Positions 17,485 through 23,964 of a DNA stretch of 56,134 nt are shown here, in pieces. Position 1 is the stretch's first letter, and the number at the start of each line of letters is the position of its first letter. The notes below the pieces were generated by a model. The model worked only from the letters and a program-made list of their open reading frames with translations, made no database searches and was not told where the DNA came from. The stretch spans positions 1 to 56,134 of the forward strand of contig JARIAQ010000018.1 in assembly GCA_029257775.1 (NCBI GenBank). Direction: 5' to 3'. Source of the DNA: Blautia sp. (GTDB lineage: Bacteria; Bacillota; Clostridia; Lachnospirales; Lachnospiraceae). A program made the translations under genes and the position numbers.

Positions 17485-17667
17485 ATGGCAAATTTTATTA
17501 TTGTAGGAACTTTAATTATTATAATAGGTGCAGCCATTGTCTATATTGTAAAATCAAAGAAAAGTGGCAAGAAATGTATCGGCTGCCCGTCAGGTTGTAG
17601 TTGTTCTAGTAATAAAAAAGAACATTCAGAGTGTAGCTGTGGATGCAATTCTGACACAGATAAGTAA
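17485..17667 (+). CDS. FeoB-associated Cys-rich membrane protein
   Basis: A 60-residue protein with one N-terminal transmembrane segment and a Cys-rich tail (CIGCPSGCSCSS and CSCGC). Such small proteins commonly follow feoB in Firmicutes and are thought to assist the pore, comparable in position to FeoC. GGAAGGATATTGCT precedes the start. It is the last gene before a terminator. Confidence 0.9.
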   Translation: MANFIIVGTLIIIIGAAIVYIVKSKKSGKKCIGCPSGCSCSSNKKEHSECSCGCNSDTDK

Positions 17668-17690
17668 AATCGTTTTGTTTAATGAGTAAA

Positions 17691-17738
17691 ACATAAAAAT
17701 CTGCATTTTCAATAGGAAAGATGCAGATTTTTATGTTT
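17691..17738 (+). terminator. Terminator of the feo operon
   Basis: A 16-base perfect stem (17691-17706 and 17721-17736, half ACATAAAAATCTGCAT) is A/T-rich on the outside and T-rich at the 3' side. Confidence 0.85.
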
Positions 17739-17788
17739 AAAGTAAAAGATAAAAATTACTGGTTAGATGATAGGGATAGAGATTCGTT

Positions 17789-18274
17789 ATGAAAATATTA
17801 ACTGAGGAAATTTATTGCGTAAGTGGTAAACCGACACAGAGAACGAAAGATTATATATTGAAAAAATTGAAAGAATATGGGAAGCGAATTACCAGGCAGC
17901 GAGTTGTTCTTTTGGATATTATTTTAGAAGGACGCTGTTCCTGCTGTAAAGAAGTTTACTATGAAGCGATAAAAACAGATTCAAGTATTGGAATTGCTAC
18001 GGTGTATCGTATGCTGAATCTGATGGAAGAAATAGGAGTAATACAAAGAACGAATAGCTATAAAATAGAATATCATGAAGATGTTAAAAATAAGATTCAT
18101 TGCAGAGTAAAATTGGATGATGGTACTTCTTGTACGCTCTCTAATCAATCTTTGAATAGAGTTTTAAATACTGGTTTGAAATTATGCGGATATATAAAAA
18201 ACCAAAAAGTAGAGGAAGTTAGAATTTATTATGGAGATGATGAAAAAAAGGATTCCCATTGGAAATGTGTATGA
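17789..18274 (+). CDS. Atypical Fur-family regulator
   Basis: A 161-residue protein. The N-terminal winged helix is Fur-like (RITRQRVVLLDIIL through IGIATVYRMLNLMEEIGVIQ). The C-terminal dimerisation domain is divergent: the usual HHDHxxCxxCG metal segment is replaced by KIHCRVKLDDGTSC. A CSCC cluster (GRCSCCKEVYY, near residue 50) lies ahead of the recognition helix. Metal sensing must therefore differ from standard Fur, Zur or PerR. It precedes a Fur-box-like palindrome and the P-type ATPase cassette, its probable target. ATG 17789 has no strong ribosome site, so the start is less certain. Confidence 0.8.
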   Translation: MKILTEEIYCVSGKPTQRTKDYILKKLKEYGKRITRQRVVLLDIILEGRCSCCKEVYYEAIKTDSSIGIATVYRMLNLMEEIGVIQRTNSYKIEYHEDVKNKIHCRVKLDDGTSCTLSNQSLNRVLNTGLKLCGYIKNQKVEEVRIYYGDDEKKDSHWKCV

Positions 18275-18293
18275 GAATGATTTAGAAAATACT

Positions 18294-18314
18294 AAATGAT
18301 AAAATTTATCATTT
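18294..18314. promoter_or_regulatory. Fur-box-like 7-1-7 palindrome
   Basis: The 21 bases form a perfect palindrome with one central base. Its core TGATAAAATTTATCA (18297-18311) differs from the Fur consensus TGATAATnATTATCA by one base per half. It lies 20 bases after the Fur-like gene and about 90 bases before the small-protein/ATPase cassette, so autoregulatory or cassette control is likely. Confidence 0.65.
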
Positions 18315-18401
18315 TTGAAAAAATATATAGAAAAAAAAGAAAAGTTGGTGTATAGTGTATTAAATGCAGGTTGAAAATAATGCTGGGAGGAGGCGTGTTT
18401 T

Positions 18402-18482
18402 ATGAAGAAGCACAAATTATGGGCATGGGCAATGTTCATCTGTCTGGCTATGACAATCTATACTGGTTATGAACATAAGTAG
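18402..18482 (+). CDS. 26-residue membrane microprotein (DUF6219-like)
   Basis: A short frame, MKKHKLWAWAMFICLAMTIY followed by TGYEHK, starts after GGGAGGAGG and forms one hydrophobic helix with a basic N-terminus. It ends 11 bases before the DUF6110-type gene. The pattern (basic start, single helix, TGY/TGH-lysine end) resembles small DUF6219-type proteins of Lachnospiraceae. Its function is unknown. A role as an accessory peptide for the metal ATPase is inferred only from position. Confidence 0.7.
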   Translation: MKKHKLWAWAMFICLAMTIYTGYEHK

Positions 18483-18493
18483 GAGGAATTAGT

Positions 18494-18796
18494 ATGTTAA
18501 AATGTTTTGAGTGTATTGATGCAAAGAAAACAGGAATTTTTGCGGCAGGTGTTTTATTTGGAACTGCAGGAATTAAGATTTTAACAAGCAAAGATGCAAA
18601 GAAATTTTATACAAAATGCACAGCAGCAGTACTTAGAGCGAAAGAATGTGTAATGGATACAGTTGCTGATATTCAGGAAAATGCAGAAGATATTTACGCA
18701 GAGGCACAGCAGATAAATGAAGACAGAAGCAAAGAAGATTGTGTATGTGGAGAAGATTTTTCTGAAGAAGAAACATTTGAAGAAGTAGAAGAATAA
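18494..18796 (+). CDS. DUF6110-type small protein
   Basis: A 100-residue protein. A hydrophobic segment (TGIFAAGVLFGTAGIKIL, residues 13-30) is followed by an amphipathic helix and a very acidic Cys-containing tail (DCVCGEDFSEEETFEEVEE). The acidic CxC tail could bind metal. Proteins of this shape lie beside heavy-metal P-type ATPases in Lachnospiraceae, and here the ATPase follows after a terminator-like hairpin. AGGAGGAATTAGT precedes ATG. Its function is not established. Confidence 0.8.
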   Translation: MLKCFECIDAKKTGIFAAGVLFGTAGIKILTSKDAKKFYTKCTAAVLRAKECVMDTVADIQENAEDIYAEAQQINEDRSKEDCVCGEDFSEEETFEEVEE

Positions 18797-18805
18797 ATGG
18801 AAAAT

Positions 18806-18838
18806 AAAAACACCTGTAGGTAACTGCAGGTGTTTTTA
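18806..18838 (+). terminator. Terminator between DUF6110 gene and P-type ATPase
   Basis: A 14-base stem with one G-T pair (18806-18819 and 18824-18837, half AAAAACACCTGTAG) has a tetraloop and ends in T5. No separate ATPase promoter is visible in the 30 bases that follow, so this may be a partial attenuator. Confidence 0.75.
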
Positions 18839-18867
18839 TAACACCCGTAAAAGAATGAGGTAGTAAT

Positions 18868-20940
18868 ATGAAATATATAATTAAACACGAAATTCGTGGT
18901 AGAATGCGAATTCGTGTTGTTCAAAATAAAATGTCCTACAAACAGGCTGATATATTGCAGTATTATTTAAGCACACAGTCATTTGTTACTTCCGTAAAAG
19001 TGCAGGAAAGAGTACAAGATGTTGTGATTTGTTATGAAGGAGAAAGAGAAAGAGTACTGGATCTTTTAAATACTTTCCACTATGGTAAAATTGAAGTTCC
19101 AACTGCATATTTACAAAATTCCAGCAGAGAAATGAATAGTGTCTATTGGGATAAATTGGTTACACATGTAGTTGTAAGAGGGATTCAAGTTACCTTTTTC
19201 CCAACGCCTCTACGAAATGTGATAACAGCCACGAAATCTATTAAATATTTATGGCATGGTATTCGTACACTTGCAAAAGGTAAATTAGAAGTTCCAGTAT
19301 TAGATGCAGCGGCTATTGGTATGTCTGTATTAAGATCAGACTTTAAAACAGCTGGGTCTGTTATGTTTCTGTTAGGTGTGGGAGAAATTCTTGAGGAATG
19401 GACACATAAGAAAACAGTTAGTGATTTAGCCAGAAGTATGTCTTTGAATATAAATAAAGTATGGCTTTGCAATGGAGATCAGGAGATATTGGTTCAAGCT
19501 TCAGAGATTCAGGCAGGAGATATGGTAAAGGTACACATGGGAAATGTTGTACCTTATGACGGAATTGTTGTATGTGGAGAAGCTATGGTAAATCAAGCTT
19601 CACTTACAGGAGAAGCGATTGCAGTAGAGAAATCAGAAGGTGCATCTGTTTATGCAGGAACAGTTATCGAAGAAGGAGAACTTACTATTCGAGTAAAAGA
19701 AAGTTGTGGGGATAGTAAATTTGAAAAAATTGTCACCATGATTGAGGAAACGCAGAAGTTAAAATCCTCCTTGGAAGGAAAAGCAGAACATATGGCAGAT
19801 AAGCTGGTTCCATATACCCTTGCAGGAACTGCACTTTCTTGGCTGATTACTCGCAATGTGACAAAAGCTTTATCTGTATTAATGGTTGATTTTTCTTGTG
19901 CCTTGAAATTGGCAATGCCAATTTCTGTATTATCTGCAATACGAGAAGCCAGAAACTATCATATTACGGTAAAAGGTGGAAAATATTTAGAAGCAATGGC
20001 AGAGGCAGATACAATTGTATTTGATAAAACCGGTACTTTAACAAAGGCAGAACCTACAGTGGTAAAGGTAATACCTTTTGTAGATGAAGAGCCAGATGAG
20101 TTATTGCGATTTGCTGCATGTTTAGAGGAACATTTTCCTCATTCTATGGCAAAAGCTGTTGTAGAAGCGGCTAAAAAACAAAATTTGGAACATGAAGAAT
20201 TACATACAAAAGTAGAGTATTTGGTAGCACATGGAATATCTTCTACATTAAATGGAAAAAAAGTAGTTATCGGAAGTTATCATTTTGTTTTTGAAGATGA
20301 GAAATGTACTATCAGAGAAGAGTATCAAGAGCAATTTGAGAAGTTAGATGAACAATATTCTCATTTGTATATGGCTATTGATGGAAAGTTAGCAGCGGTT
20401 ATTTGTATACAGGATCCTTTGCGAGAGGAAGCGCAAGATGTAATACAGGCATTGAAACGAATGGGAATTAAAAAAATTGTTATGATGACCGGTGACAGTG
20501 AAAAAACAGCCAGAGCAATTGCAAAGAAAGTTGGAGTAGATGAATATTATTCAGAGGTACTTCCTGAGGACAAGGCTGAGTTTGTAAAAAGAGAAAGAGA
20601 ACAGGGTAGAAAAGTTGCCATGATTGGAGATGGCATTAATGATTCTCCAGCATTATCTTCTTCCGATATTGGAATTGCTATTAGCGATGGTGCAGAAATT
20701 GCAAGAGAGATTTCTGATGTAACCATTGATGGAGATAGTCTTTATAGCATTGTAACTTTGAAGGAAATCAGTAATAAACTGATGGATAAGATTCATAGTA
20801 ATTATAGAAAAATTATAGGATTTAATGGTGCATTGATTTTCTTGGGAGTTGGGGGAATGATACAGCCAACCACATCTGCTTTATTGCATAATGTATCAAC
20901 TTTAGCTATTAGTTTAAAAAGTATGGATAATTTGTTATAG
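18868..20940 (+). CDS. Heavy-metal P1B-type ATPase with unusual FSC membrane motif
   Basis: A 690-residue metal-exporting or metal-loading ATPase. The N-terminal ~70 residues resemble an HMA domain but have no CxxC. The actuator has SLTGEA, the phosphorylation site is DKTGTLT (D386), the HP-like motif reads EEHFPHSMAK, and the hinge is GDGINDSPALSSSDIGIA (near 587). The metal-site helix usually reads CPCALGLATP. Here it is FSCALKLAMP (F342-S343-C344), so metal preference cannot be assigned to the Cu, Zn or Co classes. It is last in the Fur-like/microprotein cassette. Confidence 0.92.
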   Translation: MKYIIKHEIRGRMRIRVVQNKMSYKQADILQYYLSTQSFVTSVKVQERVQDVVICYEGERERVLDLLNTFHYGKIEVPTAYLQNSSREMNSVYWDKLVTHVVVRGIQVTFFPTPLRNVITATKSIKYLWHGIRTLAKGKLEVPVLDAAAIGMSVLRSDFKTAGSVMFLLGVGEILEEWTHKKTVSDLARSMSLNINKVWLCNGDQEILVQASEIQAGDMVKVHMGNVVPYDGIVVCGEAMVNQASLTGEAIAVEKSEGASVYAGTVIEEGELTIRVKESCGDSKFEKIVTMIEETQKLKSSLEGKAEHMADKLVPYTLAGTALSWLITRNVTKALSVLMVDFSCALKLAMPISVLSAIREARNYHITVKGGKYLEAMAEADTIVFDKTGTLTKAEPTVVKVIPFVDEEPDELLRFAACLEEHFPHSMAKAVVEAAKKQNLEHEELHTKVEYLVAHGISSTLNGKKVVIGSYHFVFEDEKCTIREEYQEQFEKLDEQYSHLYMAIDGKLAAVICIQDPLREEAQDVIQALKRMGIKKIVMMTGDSEKTARAIAKKVGVDEYYSEVLPEDKAEFVKREREQGRKVAMIGDGINDSPALSSSDIGIAISDGAEIAREISDVTIDGDSLYSIVTLKEISNKLMDKIHSNYRKIIGFNGALIFLGVGGMIQPTTSALLHNVSTLAISLKSMDNLL

Positions 20941-20953
20941 AGATTAATAAAAG

Positions 20954-21036
20954 CGTAAAAATACCGCTCCTATCCGTGACTCAGCCATTGTGCCGGATAG
21001 GGCGGAGTTATACCTACAAGTGCAGTTTTTATTGTA
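20954..21036 (-). terminator. Terminator/structured region downstream of TetR gene
   Basis: CCGCTCCTATCCG (20964-20976) pairs with CGGATAGGGCGG (20994-21005) with one bulge. On the minus strand it is followed by TATTTTTA, so it can end the TetR transcript. A second inverted pair (CTACAA and TTGTAG, 21014-21036) lies beside it. The ATPase transcript may also end here, though no plus-strand T run follows. Confidence 0.55.
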
Positions 21037-21055
21037 GCAATACGTTATAGAAATA

Positions 21056-21658
21056 TTAAATTCTAAATTGTTTAAAAATCCCCTTTATGGACTCATAGAG
21101 GGGTATTTTTATTTCCTCTAAAGAAACAGGTTGATTAAAAAGAATCGTATTATAGCTGGTGCCACTTACCAATTCTAAAATCATGTACATCATAATTTCT
21201 GGTGTTCGATAAGTGTATGTGGATTTTTCTAAGAGATTTTCGTAAATAGTGTAAATTGGCGGAATATCTTTGCCAGGTGTAAAAAAGAGAGAATTTTTAA
21301 AAAATCCCCAACTTAAATGCTTCGATAATAATTTAACGAGACTATGATTTTTTGATAGCTGATTTAAAATATTATCAATAATAAATAGTACCTGTTCTTC
21401 AAAGTCTGTAATATTTTCATATTTCAGAAGATCATTATAGGCAAGCTGAAATACCTGGCTTGCTTTATGGCTAATTAGATGATTGCGAATATCATATTTG
21501 TCCTTAAAATAAAGATAGAAGGTACCCTTGGCTACACCAGCCTGATTTACAATATCAGAAATAGAAGTTTTGTTAAAACCATTATTAATAAATAAAGAGA
21601 AAGCGGACTCTAAAAGAGAGTCCCTTTTTTGTTTTTTATTGTTGTCAATCTTACTCAT
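21056..21658 (-). CDS. TetR family repressor
   Basis: A 200-residue regulator with an N-terminal helix-turn-helix (KTSISDIVNQAGVAKGTFYLYFKDKYDI, residues ~31-58) and a variable ligand domain. It is divergent from the MMPL operon. Its own predicted promoter on the minus strand (TTGAGC, 17 bases, TATAAA) lies near 21674-21702. Three palindromic sites at 21780-21860 overlap the MMPL promoter and are its probable operators. It likely represses the transporter until a toxic or lipid-like ligand binds (inference). Confidence 0.92.
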   Translation of the reverse strand: MSKIDNNKKQKRDSLLESAFSLFINNGFNKTSISDIVNQAGVAKGTFYLYFKDKYDIRNHLISHKASQVFQLAYNDLLKYENITDFEEQVLFIIDNILNQLSKNHSLVKLLSKHLSWGFFKNSLFFTPGKDIPPIYTIYENLLEKSTYTYRTPEIMMYMILELVSGTSYNTILFNQPVSLEEIKIPLYESIKGIFKQFRI

Positions 21659-21779
21659 TTTTCAATCCTCTTTTATAAAAAACTTAAAGTTCTTGCTCAA
21701 TTATAGAAATGAAATACTATAAAAGTCAAATAAAAAAAACGTAGGAATAAAAATTCTACATTTTTCATAAAAAGTAAAA

Positions 21780-21860
21780 TGACTTTTAGTCATAAATAGT
21801 ATAAAAGACATATTGACTATTAGTCAGTTTTGGAGTATAACAATAAATGACTAATAGTCA
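21780..21860 (+). promoter_or_regulatory. MMPL promoter with three phased palindromic operators
   Basis: The promoter is TTGACT (21813-21818), a 17-base spacer and TATAAC (21836-21841). Three 13-base palindromes occur: TGACTTTTAGTCA (21780-21792), TGACTATTAGTCA (21814-21826) and TGACTAATAGTCA (21848-21860). Their starts are exactly 34 bases apart. The middle one covers the -35 box and the last covers the early transcript. They fit TetR binding. Confidence 0.85.
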
Positions 21861-21876
21861 AAAAGGAGGGTGAATC

Positions 21877-23952
21877 ATGCTAAAACTAGGAAGGAAAATT
21901 GTAAAGTTTCGTATTCCAATTTTTATTTTAAGCCTTCTGCTGTTAATTCCAGCAGCAATTGGTTATTTGAATACGAGAGTTAACTATGATGTACTTTACT
22001 ATTTACCAGATGATATTGAGACCATGAAAGGGCAAGACATTTTGGTAGATGAATTTGGTACAGGTGCGTATTCTATGTTTGTATGCGAGGGCATGGCAAA
22101 TAAAGACGTAGCTGCATTGAAAAAGGAAATTGAAAAGGTAGACCATGTTTCAAAGGTTGTCTGGTATGATAATTTATCAGACATTAGTATTCCGGTAGAA
22201 ATGCTTCCGGAAAAAATTAAGAAGGTACTATTTGCAGATGATTCTACTATGATGTTTATAATTTTTGATACAACAACATCTGCAGATGAAACCATGGATG
22301 CCATTGGAGATATTCGTAAGCTGGCAGGAAAGCAATGTTTTGTCAGTGGTATGTCAGCGATTGTTACAGATACTAAAAATCTGGCAGAGTCAGAGGTTGG
22401 AATCTATGTATTGATTGCAGTTGTGTTATCTTGCATTGTTTTGGCACTTACTATGGAGTCGTATCTAATCCCATTTCTTTTTCTGATGAGTATTGGAATT
22501 GCCATTGCGTACAATATGGGAACTAATGTATTTCAAGGGGAAATTTCTTATATTACCAAGGCGTTAAGTGCAGTGCTTCAGTTAGGTGTTACGATGGATT
22601 ATTCTATTTTCCTCTGGCACAGTTATCAGGAACAGAGAGAGCGATTTGGCAGTAACCATAAGGAAGCTATGGCGCAGGCAATTGCAGCAACTATTAAATC
22701 TGTAGTAGGAAGTTCCATTACTACTATTGCAGGATTTATTGCACTTTGTTTTATGAGTTTTACACTGGGTATGGATTTAGGTATTGTTATGGCGAAAGGT
22801 GTTATTTTTGGTGTAATCTGTTGCGTAACGGTGTTGCCTTCTATGATTATGATTTTTGACAAGGCATTGGAAAAGACAAAGCATCGTCAGCTTATTCCTG
22901 ATTTCCCGAAAATACCGGAATTTTTGGTAAAGCATCATAAAACTTTCGCATTTTTATGTGTGGTATTATTTATCCCATTTGCATATTTTCAAGCAAATAC
23001 CAAAGTATATTATAATTTAGATGCCAGCTTGCCAAAGGAATTAGAATCTATTCAGGCAAATGAAAAGCTTCAAAAGGATTATGATATGGGTGCAGCTCAT
23101 ATGATATTATTGGATAATAAAATTTCGGAAAAAGACATCTATAAAATGATTGATGAAATGAAAAAGGTCCAAGGGGTAAAAGAAATATTGGGACTGGAAA
23201 CTATTATTGGACCGTCTTTCCCTGAAAGTATGATTCCTGATGATATAAAAGAAATTTTAAAAAGTGATAATTATGAACTGATGTTGATTACAAATGAATA
23301 TCAGACTGCATCCAATGAAGTAAATAAACAGATTGATGAGTTAAATAAAATCTTGAAAAAATATGATCCTAAAGGAATGTTGGTAGGAGAAGCTCCTTGT
23401 ACCAAGGATTTGATTGAAATCACAGACCATGATTTTAAAGTAGTAAGCGCCGTATCAATTTTGGCTGTATTTTTGATTATATTCTTTGTATTTAAGTCTA
23501 TATCTCTACCGGTTATTCTTGTTTTGGTAATCGAAGGGGCAATTTTCATCAATATGGGTATTCCATATCTGACAGGAACAGAGCTTCCATTTATTGCATC
23601 CATTGTTATTGGTACGATTCAGTTGGGGGCAACAGTAGATTATGCTATTTTGATGACTAGTAGGTATGAACAGGAAAGATGTTTTGGACATGATAAGAAA
23701 ACATCAATTAGTATCGCCTTAGAAAGCAGTATCCGACCGGTTATGGTATCGGCATTCAGCTTTTTTGCAGCAACGTTTGGAGTTGGGCTTTATTCTAAAA
23801 TTGATATGATTAGTTCTTTATGCTTGCTTATGGCAAGAGGAGCTTTAATCAGTATGGTATCTGTTCTGTTATTCTTGCCTGCGATGTACTGGCTGTTTGA
23901 CGGAATTATATGTAAAACAAGCAGAAACTTTAGATTGAGAAAACAGAAATAG
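21877..23952 (+). CDS. MMPL/RND family transporter
   Basis: A 691-residue membrane protein with the RND/MMPL layout: one N-terminal helix, a ~150-residue extracytoplasmic domain, a six-helix bundle, then a repeat of the same plan. Each half has a sterol-sensing-like segment with a conserved Asp-Tyr (LQLGVTMDYSIFLW and IQLGATVDYAILMT), the expected proton-relay region. Such pumps export lipids, peptides or drugs. AAAGGAGGGTGAATC precedes ATG. The heptad-repeat protein follows after 12 bases and is a likely partner. Confidence 0.93.
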   Translation: MLKLGRKIVKFRIPIFILSLLLLIPAAIGYLNTRVNYDVLYYLPDDIETMKGQDILVDEFGTGAYSMFVCEGMANKDVAALKKEIEKVDHVSKVVWYDNLSDISIPVEMLPEKIKKVLFADDSTMMFIIFDTTTSADETMDAIGDIRKLAGKQCFVSGMSAIVTDTKNLAESEVGIYVLIAVVLSCIVLALTMESYLIPFLFLMSIGIAIAYNMGTNVFQGEISYITKALSAVLQLGVTMDYSIFLWHSYQEQRERFGSNHKEAMAQAIAATIKSVVGSSITTIAGFIALCFMSFTLGMDLGIVMAKGVIFGVICCVTVLPSMIMIFDKALEKTKHRQLIPDFPKIPEFLVKHHKTFAFLCVVLFIPFAYFQANTKVYYNLDASLPKELESIQANEKLQKDYDMGAAHMILLDNKISEKDIYKMIDEMKKVQGVKEILGLETIIGPSFPESMIPDDIKEILKSDNYELMLITNEYQTASNEVNKQIDELNKILKKYDPKGMLVGEAPCTKDLIEITDHDFKVVSAVSILAVFLIIFFVFKSISLPVILVLVIEGAIFINMGIPYLTGTELPFIASIVIGTIQLGATVDYAILMTSRYEQERCFGHDKKTSISIALESSIRPVMVSAFSFFAATFGVGLYSKIDMISSLCLLMARGALISMVSVLLFLPAMYWLFDGIICKTSRNFRLRKQK

Positions 23953-23964
23953 GAGGTTTTTGAT

